Positions 17,728-27,453 of a stretch of 64,000 nucleotides of DNA are shown here, one piece after another. The stretch is from Aggregatilineales bacterium (lineage in GTDB: Bacteria; Chloroflexota; Anaerolineae; Aggregatilineales; Phototrophicaceae). The translations under genes and the position numbers were made by a program. Under the pieces are notes generated by a model. That model was not told the origin of the DNA. It made no database searches and was given only the letters and a program-made list of their open reading frames with translations. Location: NCBI GenBank assembly GCA_030834905.1, contig JAUQWZ010000002.1, forward strand, positions 1 to 64,000, read 5' to 3'. How positions within the stretch are numbered: position 1 is the first letter of the stretch; the number at the start of each line of letters is the position of its first letter.

Positions 17728-18111
17728 TTAGAGTGTCAATAGATAGCTGATGAGATCGGCAAGCTGATGTGCCGACAGGCGCTGCTCGTACTGGTTGTAC
17801 ATGGCATTGCCAAACCCGCTGACGATAGAGGCTGAAGGCTGCACGATGCTGGCGTGGGTATACTCGTCAGCCGACATTTCATCGCTGCGCGCCGCTGCCC
17901 GTTCGGCGTAACCCAGCAGGCTGGGTCCGGTGAGCGCCGACCCATCAAGCGTGTGGCAGGTGGCGCAGGCGGGCGCGCCGCCGATGGATTCGGTGAAAAG
18001 CTGGGCGCCGGTTTCCGGGTTTCCAGCCGGCAGGTCGGCTGCCGATGACACCGCGCCAGAGCAGGCTGCCAGCACAAGCGCCAGCACAAACAGGATGTAC
18101 CTGAACCGCAT
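17728..18111 (-). CDS. Cytochrome c lipoprotein
   Basis: 127 residues from the ATG at 18111; AAGGA lies 7 nt upstream of it, inside a longer alternative start at 18126. A signal peptide ends in the lipobox LAAC, so the mature protein should be lipid-anchored on the outer face of the membrane. The single haem-binding motif is CATCH, preceded by GAQLFTESIGGAPA as in class I cytochromes c, and the distal Met ligand is probably in GFGNAMYNQY. The end, LSAHQLADLISYLLTL, is the usual C-terminal helix. It is an electron carrier; the partner is unknown, though the four-helix protein next door is a candidate. Confidence 0.85.
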   Translation of the reverse strand: MRFRYILFVLALVLAACSGAVSSAADLPAGNPETGAQLFTESIGGAPACATCHTLDGSALTGPSLLGYAERAAARSDEMSADEYTHASIVQPSASIVSGFGNAMYNQYEQRLSAHQLADLISYLLTL

Positions 18112-18232
18112 AATTACGTCCTTCATATGTCAGTCGTGGTCGTGCTGATTAGTACGTTCGCCTGCCGGGCGATGTTCAAAATTGGCGGCGGCAGGCGAAT
18201 CATTCAGCGGCAGTAGCGATAAACAGTCGGCT

Positions 18233-20077
18233 TCAGTCTACAACGGCGCGGACGACAGGTTTGTCCTCCACCAACAGCCGCGTGCTTTCGATATATTCCA
18301 GGCTTTGGTGGCGGAAGTAGGTGTTATACAGCTCGGCATAGTGCCCGCCGCGTTCCAGAAGCTGCTCGTGGCTGCCTTGTTCGATGATGCGCCCTTTTTC
18401 GACTACGATGATGCGGTCGGCGTTCTTGATGGTTGACAGGCGGTGGGCGATGACGATAGAGGTGCGGTTTTCCAGCACCTTATCCAGACCTTCCTGAATC
18501 AGCGCTTCGGTCAGCGGGTCAACGCTGGCGGTCGCTTCGTCGAGGATGAAGATCGACGGGTTTTGCAGCAGCACGCGCGCCAGCGCCACCAACTGGCGCT
18601 GTCCCATCGACAGGCTCGATCCGCGCTCGCCGACGGGCGTATTTAACCCCTGCGGCAGTGCCGTAATCCAGTCGCCACTGCCCACCTGATGGGCGGCGGT
18701 GATAACTTCATCATCGCTGGCGGACGGCTTGCCATAGCGGATATTCTCCATGACAGTGCCGTCGAACAGGAACGGCGTCTGCGTGACCACGCCGAGACGC
18801 GAACGGTAGTCCGCCAGATCGAGCGTGCGGATGTCATAACCATCAATCGCGATTGTGCCGCCCTGGAACTCGTAAAAGCGCGATACCAGCTTTCCGATGC
18901 TCGATTTGCCCGCGCCAGTGTGTCCGACCAGCGCCAGCGTTTCGCCCGGATGAATGGTCAGGGAGAAGTCCGCCAGGACGGTCTCGTTGTCGTTGTACTG
19001 GAAGTTGACGTGCTGAAAATCGATCTCGCCGCGAATGGCGGGCAGCTTCACGCTGTCGGTCTGGACGACTTTTGACTCGGCATCAAGCAGGGCAAAGACG
19101 CGCTCACCCGCCGCCAGCCCTAGCTGGAACTGGCTCCAGAACGAGGCGATACTCGTCAGCGGGAACCAGAACATCGCCAGCCCCTGAATGAACAGATACC
19201 AGGCACCCGCCGAGATCGCGCCTTCGAGCGCGCTGCGACCGCCAAAATAAACAATCGCCGCGGTGCCAAAGCCAGCGATGATGTTCAGGATCGGGAAGAT
19301 GCTGCTGAACGTATAGCCAGTCCGCAGGTTGACCTTATACGCCCGGGCGTTCACATCGAGGAACTCGCGGTAGATGGCGTTTTCCTGGCGAAAGGTCTTG
19401 GCGACCCGGATACCGCTTACTGTCTCCTGAATGTGGCTGCTGACGATGGCTACCACGCGCCGGGACTGGGTGACGGTGTTGCGGGCGATCTTGCGGAACA
19501 GCAGCGCCGTGATGACGACGAACGGCGAGATCGCAAGCAGCACGAACGTAAGCTGCACGTTGACGCTGAACAGGTAGCCGATCAGCAGCAGGATGAGCAG
19601 GAACTGGCTGAGAAGCTCGGTTGCCAGCGTCACCACCTGCGAGAATGCCTGCGTATCAGAGGTCACGCGGCTGACGATTTTGCCCGATGGGATGGTGTCA
19701 TAAAATGACAGATCGCGCTCCAGAACGGCGTCAAAGGCATCTTCGCGCAGCTTGAGCACGACATTGCCGATGGCTTCCGACTGGAAGCGCTGGCGAATGA
19801 AGTTGAATACCCAACCGGTAACGCCCAGCGCCGTGATGATCAGCGCGGTCACAATCAGATTCACCGTCTCCGGGGCGGCTTCAAGGCGGTCAAGCACGTC
19901 AGAGATGAAGATCGGCAGCCCGGTGTTGACGAGTGAACTCAGCAGAATCGTCAGCGCGACCGCGCCAATACGCCCTAGCTGCGGGCGAAAGTAGGTGATG
20001 ATGCGCTTGACCAGATCGCGGTCGCGGTATGTCCGGTCGTAAGACTCGGCATCCAGACCGTCCATAATGAAGCCCAT
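18233..20077 (-). CDS. ABC exporter half-transporter, consensus-ATPase subunit
   Basis: 614 residues from the ATG at 20077 (GGAG 8 nt upstream; the longer frame from 20212 overlaps the upstream gene and is not preferred). An N-terminal six-helix export domain is followed by an ATPase domain with Walker A VGHTGAGKSS, signature SLSMGQRQ, Walker B FILDEATASVD with the catalytic Glu, and His in VIAHRLST. The signature deviates from LSGGQ. The partner encoded just upstream has a normal signature but Asp for Glu. This asymmetry is the hallmark of heterodimeric exporters such as BmrCD or TM287/288. Substrate unknown; multidrug or lipid export is likely. Confidence 0.9.
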   Translation of the reverse strand: MGFIMDGLDAESYDRTYRDRDLVKRIITYFRPQLGRIGAVALTILLSSLVNTGLPIFISDVLDRLEAAPETVNLIVTALIITALGVTGWVFNFIRQRFQSEAIGNVVLKLREDAFDAVLERDLSFYDTIPSGKIVSRVTSDTQAFSQVVTLATELLSQFLLILLLIGYLFSVNVQLTFVLLAISPFVVITALLFRKIARNTVTQSRRVVAIVSSHIQETVSGIRVAKTFRQENAIYREFLDVNARAYKVNLRTGYTFSSIFPILNIIAGFGTAAIVYFGGRSALEGAISAGAWYLFIQGLAMFWFPLTSIASFWSQFQLGLAAGERVFALLDAESKVVQTDSVKLPAIRGEIDFQHVNFQYNDNETVLADFSLTIHPGETLALVGHTGAGKSSIGKLVSRFYEFQGGTIAIDGYDIRTLDLADYRSRLGVVTQTPFLFDGTVMENIRYGKPSASDDEVITAAHQVGSGDWITALPQGLNTPVGERGSSLSMGQRQLVALARVLLQNPSIFILDEATASVDPLTEALIQEGLDKVLENRTSIVIAHRLSTIKNADRIIVVEKGRIIEQGSHEQLLERGGHYAELYNTYFRHQSLEYIESTRLLVEDKPVVRAVVD

Positions 20078-20090
20078 ATACGTCTCCTTG

Positions 20091-21896
20091 TTACTGCGCC
20101 AGCGCCGGTTCAAGCGGCGGCAGCGCGACGTCATAGCGCGAGAAGATGCGGCGGTAAATGGGGGACGTGCGCAGCAGGTCTTCGTGGCTGCCCTGGGCAA
20201 CCAGCCTGCCACCCTCGATCACTAAGATATGATCCGCCCAGCGAATCTGTGACAACCGGTGAGTGATGAGCAGCGTAGTGCGTCCCTGCTGTGCCCGACG
20301 GATCGCCTTCTGGATCTCGTCCTCGGTGGCGCTGTCGATGGCGCTGGTCGAGTCGTCGAGGACCAGAATGCGTGGGTCGCTCAGGAAGGCGCGGGCAAGG
20401 GCAAGCCGCTGCCGCTGTCCGCCGGACAGGGTGACGCCGCGCTCGCCGATGTCGGTCTGGTAGCCATCGTTGAACGACAGGATGAAGTCGTGCGCCTGTG
20501 CCTCGCGCGCTGCCTGCTCGATCTGTTCCTGCGGCGTATCGGGCGCGCCAAAGGCGATGTTGTTGCTGATACTGCGCGAGAACAGGAACACATCCTGCTC
20601 GATCTTTGAGATCTGCGAGCGCAGGGCAGTCAGGTTCCATTCGCGGACGTCAATACCGTCGATCAGGATCTCCCCGCCGGTGACATCATAGGTGCGGTTG
20701 ATCAGCTCGGTAAGCGTCGATTTGCCAGAGCCGGTCTGTCCGATAATGGCGACGGTTTCGCCCGGCTCGATAGTGAAGCTCACGTCGTCCAGCACGATAC
20801 CGTCTTCGTAGCCGAAGGATACATGCTTGAATTCGATCCTGCCCTCGATTGGATTGGTGTAGCCGTCGGTGTTTTCGTCCAGTTCCGTCTCTTCGTTGAT
20901 CACCGTCAGAATACGACGGGCGCTGGCGACGCCAAGCTGGATCAGCGACAGCGAGAACATGGAGATAAAGACCGGGAAGCGGAGTACACCCATCAAGCCC
21001 ATCACGGCGATGATGTCCGGCAGCGTAACGATGCCCTGCTGGTAAAGATACAGGCTGTGCAGGAAGGTGAAGCCGAGGGCGATGCCGTAGAGCAGCAGCG
21101 GTAGATAGCCAGCCTCGGTGTAGCCCTGCTTGACAAACCATTTACGGTACTCGCGGGCGTTATGCCGGAACTTCTGGCGCTCGAAGGCTTCCTGGGCGCT
21201 CGCCTTGACGACTTCGATGCCGCTGATGCTCTCTTCAAGTCCGGCATTCATCGCGCCGAACTTCTCGCGCTGCGCTTCAACCACCGGGTTAAGGCGGCGG
21301 GCATAGCGGCGTCCGGTGATGTAGTAGCTGACGACAAACAGCAGCGGCACCAGCAGCAGTTCGGCGCGGATAGTCGCCAGAATCGTCAGCGGCACCACGA
21401 TACCAAGCACCATATCAAAGATGAACAGGAAACCAGGGTTGATCATCCCGTTCATCTGGCGCACGTCGTCGGTGGCGCGCGCCATGATATCGCCGACCCG
21501 CTGGCGATCATGAAAGGTCTGGCTCTTGCCCAGTAGGCTGATATACAGTTCTTCGCGCGCGTCGCGTTCGAGGCGCTGCGCCAGCGTCTCGATGGACAGG
21601 CTGGCAATCAGCGATGACAGACCATCCGCTACCAGCAGCAGCAGCACGCTGCCGCCGATAACCAGCAGGGCTTGACCGGCATCGGGATACTGCGATGAAT
21701 TGAGGATGACGTCCGCCGCCTCGCCGATCAGGATGCTGCGGGTATAGGTGAAGGTTGAATAAGCGACGATAAAGAGGCAGAACGCAAGGATGAACAGCCA
21801 TCGATAGCGCCATATATGCGAAATCAACCAGCGAACGGCGCTTGTGCGATTGTAAGTATACGCATGAGCGACTGTAAACTCGCTATTGATGGACAA
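20091..21896 (-). CDS. ABC exporter half-transporter, degenerate-ATPase subunit
   Basis: 601 residues. The TTG start at 21896 is supported by AGAGGAG 7 nt upstream. A six-helix membrane domain (residues ~30-330) is followed by the ATPase: Walker A IGQTGSGKST, signature LSGGQRQ, Walker B LVLDDSTSAID and LLITHRLSQ. The Walker B glutamate is replaced by Asp, so ATP hydrolysis at this site should be weak. The stop is 13 bp before the partner gene, and the two must be co-transcribed. Together they form one exporter with one consensus and one degenerate ATP site. Confidence 0.9.
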   Translation of the reverse strand: MSINSEFTVAHAYTYNRTSAVRWLISHIWRYRWLFILAFCLFIVAYSTFTYTRSILIGEAADVILNSSQYPDAGQALLVIGGSVLLLLVADGLSSLIASLSIETLAQRLERDAREELYISLLGKSQTFHDRQRVGDIMARATDDVRQMNGMINPGFLFIFDMVLGIVVPLTILATIRAELLLVPLLFVVSYYITGRRYARRLNPVVEAQREKFGAMNAGLEESISGIEVVKASAQEAFERQKFRHNAREYRKWFVKQGYTEAGYLPLLLYGIALGFTFLHSLYLYQQGIVTLPDIIAVMGLMGVLRFPVFISMFSLSLIQLGVASARRILTVINEETELDENTDGYTNPIEGRIEFKHVSFGYEDGIVLDDVSFTIEPGETVAIIGQTGSGKSTLTELINRTYDVTGGEILIDGIDVREWNLTALRSQISKIEQDVFLFSRSISNNIAFGAPDTPQEQIEQAAREAQAHDFILSFNDGYQTDIGERGVTLSGGQRQRLALARAFLSDPRILVLDDSTSAIDSATEDEIQKAIRRAQQGRTTLLITHRLSQIRWADHILVIEGGRLVAQGSHEDLLRTSPIYRRIFSRYDVALPPLEPALAQ

Positions 21897-22511
21897 GGCG
21901 ATACTCCTCTGTGTGACAGGGTGCTTTGCTACATGGAGTCTGTACGTAATTGTGTGACGGGCGGTTCAAAACCCGGACAGGTCACCAGTTATACCGCGGC
22001 GCTGGCAGAATAACGACGTGAGGACTCGCTTCCTTACGAGGTGAGTGGTTTGGGATGCCGTCAGGTTTCCAGCCGTTCGCGGCGATCCGGATTTTCATCT
22101 GCATATCCCAACAGCGCTACGTCTGCTAAACGCTGCGCCGGTGTTGAGGGTAGGGCGGTACGCTTTTGAAAAGCGCCGCGTAAGCCGGAAACATCACCGG
22201 TGTTTTCCCGCTATTATCGACACTGGCGAGCAAAACCCATTACGTGGACTTACAGGGTTGTTAAAACGCCGCCGTTGGAACACCGGTATTTTGGATGATG
22301 CCGGGGCTTTCATAAAGCGCCTGCTACAGCGCTGCCGCCGGGCAAATTAGCTGATTTTACAGCCCCACCAACCGATGGTCACTGGGGCGGAAATTGGTTT
22401 CAATTGCGCGGCTTGAATGCCGCTGCTGGCTGCGAAAAATTCACCGCTTGAGAGAACCTGGGCGGGCGGAAACCTGTAGAACGACCCGCCCAGATGCCCT
22501 CAAAAATTCGT
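21897..22511. other. Intergenic stretch without a supported gene
   Basis: 615 bp between the start of the ABC operon and the end of the sigma factor gene. The left part must hold the ABC promoter; AGAGGAG at the left edge is its ribosome site. A hairpin with arms CTGGGCGGG / CCCGCCCAG (22458-22493) lies just beyond the sigma gene's stop and may help end its transcript, though no T-run follows. A 101-codon plus-strand frame at 22045-22350 has no family features and is not called. Confidence 0.5.
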
Positions 22512-23087
22512 CTAGCCTGCCAGCGCCATGGTGACCGTCTCGCGAAGCTGGCGTAACCCGAGACTCTTTTCTTTGCGTACCAGTTCCTCGCGGATGTTCA
22601 GCAGTTGCGCGATTTCAGCGGTGCTGTAGCCATTTTCGTACATCAGCATCACGCGGCTGCGTCTGGGTGGCAGTTCTTCCAGTCCTCGGCGCAGAACTTC
22701 ATGCTCTTTCCAGAACTCTGCGCGTTCGTGCTCGTGAGTTTCTTCGGAAGCATACTCGTACAACTCGTCGAGCGAAACTTGCCCTGCATTTCTTCGAGAC
22801 GCTTCCATAATTTTGTACCAGGCAATCTTCTTCAGGAACGCCGTAAACGGCAGATTGCGATCCTCGTACAAGCCTCGCTCTACTTTGACATAGGCGATGA
22901 TCAGCGTCTCCTGAAGGATTTCGTCATCCTCAGTTGAGGTACCGTTCGTCCACCGGATAAACCTGCGAACCGGCTCGCTGCCGCCGCCTGAGAGCCATTC
23001 GTTCCAGGCGTGCGCGCGGTCTTCCGCGTCCGGGTTGTGAACGGGGAGCAGTCGTTGAACAATCTTATCTGGAGCACACAAGTGCAT
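22512..23087 (-). CDS. Sigma-70-family (ECF-like) RNA polymerase sigma factor
   Basis: 191 residues; a perfect AGGAGG lies 6 nt before the ATG. Region 2 is visible at about residues 40-95 (DDEILQETLIIAYVKVERG, then FTAFLKKIAWYKIMEASRR) and region 4 at about 135-185 (LEELPPRRSRVMLMYENGYS, TAEIAQLLNI, then KSLGLRQLRE). There is no region 3, as in ECF sigma factors. The short acidic/His-rich linker separates the two. It directs core RNA polymerase to a small set of promoters; no anti-sigma gene is adjacent, so how it is controlled is not visible. The 436 bp upstream (23088-23523) hold no other gene. Confidence 0.85.
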   Translation of the reverse strand: MHLCAPDKIVQRLLPVHNPDAEDRAHAWNEWLSGGGSEPVRRFIRWTNGTSTEDDEILQETLIIAYVKVERGLYEDRNLPFTAFLKKIAWYKIMEASRRNAGQVSLDELYEYASEETHEHERAEFWKEHEVLRRGLEELPPRRSRVMLMYENGYSTAEIAQLLNIREELVRKEKSLGLRQLRETVTMALAG

Positions 23088-23523
23088 GTGGTTCCTCCTG
23101 GGGAGATTGTGATTGGAAAGGACAAGTGCTGGGGATATGCAGTTGTTAAGGTGCGGAGAGGTGATCGCGCGCGATTACCCACACTATAGATGTAGTGACA
23201 TGAGTGAAGTGTGATGATCAGCACTGATGCACAGAGTCAATAGTATACATCAAAGAACAAGTGTGCTGCAAGAGGGTATTTTAGAAGGTTTATATACTGT
23301 TACGTGGGGTCAGGAAGGTTCACGCTTGCGGGTGCTGGCATTGGCGTCACCTGCCGCACTTTATCGGATGAAACGAGCCAGCCCGCAATGAAGAAACTGC
23401 CTATCTTCAGCGGCGCAGTCGGGGTAGAATAGCGGCTGTGGTTGAGATGAAGTCTCAGGTCTTCACCACAGAGTACCCGGATTTTTCAGATACGCAAAAT
23501 CACGCATAGAACAGCAGCAAACC
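23088..23523. other. Divergent intergenic region, sigma factor / PfkB kinase
   Basis: 436 bp separating two divergent genes. It is more AT-rich than its surroundings around 23190-23300. Apart from the AGGAGG ribosome site of the sigma gene, I see no clear promoter pair, repeat or RNA structure. Confidence 0.4.
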
Positions 23524-24453
23524 ATGTATGACATCCTCCTCCTCGGTAATTACTTCTTCGACATCATTTTCTCAGGACTGAAGGAATTTCCCGCGCTTGG
23601 GCAGGAAGTTTACAGCAGCAGCATTACCTCGACCGGCGGCGCAATGTATATCACTGCGGCGGCGCTGCGTCGGCTTGGGGCAAACGTCGGCTGGCCCGCC
23701 ATTTTCGGCGACGATCCGTACAGCCAGTACGTCCGCGATCTCGCCTTGAAAGAGGACATCGATCTATCGCTGGCGCGCAGGGTTGATACGCCGTACCGGC
23801 GGGTGACGACTTCGATGCCGCTTCATTCCGAGCGCGCCTTCGTGACCTATGTGGATGACGAACCGTTTGATTTGTACGACTTTTGGCTGAGCGCCGTTGA
23901 AACCAGCCGCTACCGGCATCTGCACATTGGGGGGCTGGAACCGCCGGAGCGCATTGAACCGATTTTTGACGCCGCGCGGGCGCGTGGGGCGACTATCTCG
24001 ATGGACTGCCAGGACGGTCCTCTGCTGAAAAGCGGCTGCGACTGGCGCGGGCTGCTGGCGCATGTCGATATCTTCATGCCAAACGCGCGTGAGGCGCGGC
24101 TGATCACCGGACTGGAATCGGTTCAGGACGCGGCGAACAAGCTGAATGAGTGGGTCGCCAAAGTTGTGCTGAAGGACGGACCCAACGGTGCCTGGGTAAC
24201 GACTGAGTCCGGGCTGCTGCACGTGGCGGGTATTCGCGCTGGTGAGCTGGTGGACACGACCGGGGCAGGGGACTGCTTCAACGCGGGTTACCTGTATGGG
24301 CGAATTGTCGAAGGGCAGCCAGACGAAATCAGCGTGCAGTACGCCAACATCTGCGGCGGGCTTTCGGTGACCGGGGTTGGCGGCGCGACCAACGCGCCCA
24401 CCCGCGCGCAGCTTCTGGACTGGATGGCGCGGCTGAACGCGGTGCAGTCCTAG
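23524..24453 (+). CDS. PfkB-family carbohydrate/nucleoside kinase
   Basis: 309 residues of the ribokinase fold. The N-terminal LLGNYFFDIIFSGL with SSSITSTGGAMYITAAALRRL is the sugar-binding half (glycine pair and nearby Asn/Asp), and the C-terminal signature DTTGAGDCFNAGYL contains the catalytic Asp and the anion hole. It transfers phosphate from ATP to a hydroxymethyl group of a sugar or nucleoside. The substrate is not deducible: the family covers ribokinase, adenosine kinase, fructokinase and others, and there are no pathway neighbours. It stands alone and is convergent with the acyl-CoA synthetase/GNAT gene. Confidence 0.85.
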   Translation: MYDILLLGNYFFDIIFSGLKEFPALGQEVYSSSITSTGGAMYITAAALRRLGANVGWPAIFGDDPYSQYVRDLALKEDIDLSLARRVDTPYRRVTTSMPLHSERAFVTYVDDEPFDLYDFWLSAVETSRYRHLHIGGLEPPERIEPIFDAARARGATISMDCQDGPLLKSGCDWRGLLAHVDIFMPNAREARLITGLESVQDAANKLNEWVAKVVLKDGPNGAWVTTESGLLHVAGIRAGELVDTTGAGDCFNAGYLYGRIVEGQPDEISVQYANICGGLSVTGVGGATNAPTRAQLLDWMARLNAVQS

Positions 24454-24484
24454 CCGATTTAGAGTGACTCCTTATCAAATAAAA

Positions 24485-24511
24485 CAGGGGCGTAACACGT
24501 TACGCCCCTAC
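24485..24511. repeat. GGGGCG palindrome between convergent genes
   Basis: Perfect 11-bp arms AGGGGCGTAAC / GTTACGCCCCT with a two-base centre, then CTACA. It belongs to the GTAGGGGCG family of short palindromes seen at several intergenic sites here and may end transcription in both directions between the PfkB and acyl-CoA synthetase genes. Confidence 0.6.
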
Positions 24512-24534
24512 AGATCCCGCTGAAACCGCAATGG

Positions 24535-27273
24535 TTACAATTCAAGTTCCGCCCGAAGGATGGCTTCGCGCTCGGTTGGTGCCAGCGTGAAGCCGAATTT
24601 CTCGACCAGACGGATGAACTCCTGATTGTCTGCCAGGACGTTGCCGCTTAAGCGGTGGATCTTCTCGTCACGCGCCACTGTGATCAGGCGGCTGAGCAGT
24701 TCCTTGCCCAGTCCCTGATGCTGGAAGCGGTCAGAGACGAGGATGGCAAATTCCGCCCGATCACTGTCCTGAATCTTGCTGACACGCCCGATTGCCATAA
24801 TCTCACGATCACCGTTGAAGCTGTTCCGGCGAAGCGCGACCAGCGCAATTTCGCGGTCATAGTCAATAAAGCTGAGGCGCGACAGGCGCTCGTGTCCGAT
24901 CCGCTGGCTCAGGTTCATGGCTTGCAGATAGCGGTTGTACACCGTTCGCTCGGACAGTGTTTCGTGGAACTTCGCCACCAGCGGCTCGTCTTCGGGGCGA
25001 ATCGGTCGGAAAGTGACCTGCGCGCCGTCTTTTCCCTGCCACGAGGCGACGTACTGGGTGGGATAAGGGCGAATGGCTGGGCGCGGCAGCGCTTCTTCGG
25101 GAACGTCCTGCGGGTGGACAACCACGCGGGCATCAAGCGCGATCAGGCGCTCGTCCGATGCCAGCAGCGGGTTGATGTCGATTTCCTTAATCCAGGGCTG
25201 TTCGACGACAAGCTGGCTGAAGCGAACCATCAACCGTTCCAGCGCCGCCTGATCGACCGGCGGGCGTCCGCGCACGCCTTGCAGCGCCTTGTAGATGAGC
25301 GTACTTTCCATCATGCGGCGGGCAAGCGTGGTGTTGAGAGGCGGCAAGCCAAGCGCGCGGTCTTTGAAGACCTCGACAAGCTGACCGCCGGTGCCAAACA
25401 GCAGCACTGGACCAAACTGTGGGTCAACGCTGCTGCCAATAATCAACTCATAGCCGTCCAGCTTGACCATCGGCTGGACTGTCACGCCGCCGAAATGTTC
25501 CGCGCCCGCGCGCTCTGCCACCGACTGCTGAATGCGCTGGTAGGCTTCGCGGACGGCGTCGGCTGAGGCAAGGTTAAGCTGGACGCCGCCAACATCCGTC
25601 TTGTGGGTGATCGTCTCGGAGTTGAGCTTGAGTACAACCGGAAAGCCGATTTCTTCGGCGAGTCTGACGGCTTCGGCTTCGTCCTTCGCCACGCTGGTCG
25701 GCACTGTTGGGATGTAGTAAGCGGCAAGCACCTGTTTGGATTCAAATTCGGTCAGGATATCGCGTCCCGATTCGCGCGCCTTTCTGAGAATACTTTCGAC
25801 CAGCGCGCGGTCTGGCGTTTCTTCAAACGAGTCCTCCGGCAGAATGGGAGTCTCGTACAGGCTGCGCAGATTGTCCTGATAGCGCCACATGTAATTGAAC
25901 ATGCGAACGGCGGTATCGGGGAACTGGAAGGTTGGGATGTTGGCGTGGTTGAGGATCGACTCCGCCGCCGATACTTCAGGTCCACCCATCCAGCTTGCCA
26001 GAATGGGTTTATCCTCAATGGCTTCGAAGCTGCGCAGGCGTTCCGCTGTCTGTGTCGGATCGGTCATTGCCTGGGGCGTGAGGATAACCAGCACGCCGTC
26101 AGAGTGGGGGTCTTTGCCCACGATTTCGAGCGTTTTGGCATACTGATCGGGACCGGCATCACCGAGGATATCCACCGGGTTATTGTGGCTCCAGTGGGCG
26201 GGAAGCAGCGCGTCGAGTTCTGCCATCGTCGATTCAGACAGATCGGTCAGTTCGCCGCCGCCAGTGATCAACGTGTCGGTGGCGAGCACGCCAGGACCGC
26301 CCGCGTTGGTGATGATGGTCAGGCGGTTGCCTTTTGGACGCGGCTGCTTGGCGAGCACTTCCGCCATGTAGAACACGTCCGAAATGCGATCCACGCGCAG
26401 CACGCCACTGCGATGGAAGGCGGCGTCCAGCACTTCGTCGCTGCCGGTGAGCGAGCCGGTGTGTGATGCCGCAGCCTGCGCGGCGGCGGCAGTGCGTCCC
26501 GCCTTGATAATGATGATCGGTTTCCTGAGCGCCACTTCGCGGGCAGCCGAGATAAACGAACGCGCGTCGCCAACCGATTCCATGTAGATGACGATGCTGT
26601 GGGTATTCGGATCGCGTCCGAGATAGTCGATCAGGTCGCCCCAGCCGACATCGAGCATCGAGCCGATAGAGATGAAGGCGCTGAAGCCGACGTTCTCGCT
26701 AAAGCTCCAGTCAAGGACGGCGGTGCACAGCGCGCCACTTTGCGAGATAAAGCCGACGTTGCCGGGGCGGGCGATAGCGCTGGCGAAGGTGGCGTTCAGT
26801 CCGCCAAGTGGGCGCATCACGCCGAGGCAGTTGGGTCCGATAATGCGGATGTTGGCTTTCCGCGCCGTCGCCAGAATCTCCTTTTCGAGCGCCGCGCCTT
26901 CGGGTCCGCGTTCTTTAAAGCCTGCTGAAATGACAATAATACCTTTAACGCCAGCCGCCGCGCACTCCTCAACGATGCCCGGAACGGTTTTGGCAGGCGT
27001 TACGATCACCGCCAGGTCAACCTGGTCAGGGATGGCGGCAATGGTGGGGTATGCCTGGATACCGAGGATGCTACTTTTCTTCGGGTTGACCGGGAAAACG
27101 GTACCGCCGAACGGGCTGCTGATCAAATTCCACAGGATGGTTCGCCCCACGCTGCCCGCGCGGTCGGTCGCGCCAATCACGGCAACAGCAGATGGCGAAA
27201 AAATAGCATCCAGCCCCTGTGGACGGCTGGACAGCGTTTCAGATGGTCGGTTCGTGGTACTTGAGGCGTGCAC
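24535..27273 (-). CDS. Fused NDP-forming acyl-CoA synthetase (alpha+beta) with C-terminal GNAT acetyltransferase
   Basis: 912 residues from a GTG start with GGGAG upstream. Domains in order: CoA-binding Rossmann (about 20-150, [14 protein letters not shown]), succinyl-CoA-ligase-like (160-300), a second such domain, ATP-grasp (about 490-705, [20 protein letters not shown]), and GNAT (about 735-905) with the acetyl-CoA motif [11 protein letters not shown]. This is the layout of the Pat/PatZ protein lysine acetyltransferases, which silence Acs by acetylation. The phosphohistidine region reads [11 protein letters not shown], keeping His; in enterobacterial Pat this His is reported to be replaced, so the synthetase half may still work here. 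acs lies 10 kb away in the same window. Confidence 0.88.
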   Translation of the reverse strand: MHASSTTNRPSETLSSRPQGLDAIFSPSAVAVIGATDRAGSVGRTILWNLISSPFGGTVFPVNPKKSSILGIQAYPTIAAIPDQVDLAVIVTPAKTVPGIVEECAAAGVKGIIVISAGFKERGPEGAALEKEILATARKANIRIIGPNCLGVMRPLGGLNATFASAIARPGNVGFISQSGALCTAVLDWSFSENVGFSAFISIGSMLDVGWGDLIDYLGRDPNTHSIVIYMESVGDARSFISAAREVALRKPIIIIKAGRTAAAAQAAASHTGSLTGSDEVLDAAFHRSGVLRVDRISDVFYMAEVLAKQPRPKGNRLTIITNAGGPGVLATDTLITGGGELTDLSESTMAELDALLPAHWSHNNPVDILGDAGPDQYAKTLEIVGKDPHSDGVLVILTPQAMTDPTQTAERLRSFEAIEDKPILASWMGGPEVSAAESILNHANIPTFQFPDTAVRMFNYMWRYQDNLRSLYETPILPEDSFEETPDRALVESILRKARESGRDILTEFESKQVLAAYYIPTVPTSVAKDEAEAVRLAEEIGFPVVLKLNSETITHKTDVGGVQLNLASADAVREAYQRIQQSVAERAGAEHFGGVTVQPMVKLDGYELIIGSSVDPQFGPVLLFGTGGQLVEVFKDRALGLPPLNTTLARRMMESTLIYKALQGVRGRPPVDQAALERLMVRFSQLVVEQPWIKEIDINPLLASDERLIALDARVVVHPQDVPEEALPRPAIRPYPTQYVASWQGKDGAQVTFRPIRPEDEPLVAKFHETLSERTVYNRYLQAMNLSQRIGHERLSRLSFIDYDREIALVALRRNSFNGDREIMAIGRVSKIQDSDRAEFAILVSDRFQHQGLGKELLSRLITVARDEKIHRLSGNVLADNQEFIRLVEKFGFTLAPTEREAILRAELEL

Positions 27274-27453
27274 AGAGGGTCACTCCCTTGCATTACATTC
27301 AATCTGATTCGCCGATTGTGCCATAGTTTTGTTAGTCCTACAACGCATTCATAACAGACAAGATGACGATGATCATGGTTGTAGAATGACAGGTGACGCG
27401 GGATAATAGCCGCCTTATACACAGCGAGCACTATTATCATAAGGAGCCATACT

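Noticed and set aside
20078..20212. Upstream extension of the second ABC exporter frame
   Set aside because: It overlaps the partner gene and encodes a Cys/Arg-rich prefix unlike an exporter N-terminus. The ATG at 20077 has a proper ribosome site.
21955..21990. GGTTCAAAACC resembling a tRNA T-arm
   Set aside because: No acceptor, D or anticodon stem can be built around it.
22045..22350. 101-codon plus-strand frame in the gap before the sigma factor gene
   Set aside because: No clear ribosome site, Arg-rich composition and no family features. Not distinguishable from a chance frame.
24655..25566. 303-codon plus-strand open frame
   Set aside because: Antisense of the acyl-CoA synthetase/GNAT gene; no recognisable motif.
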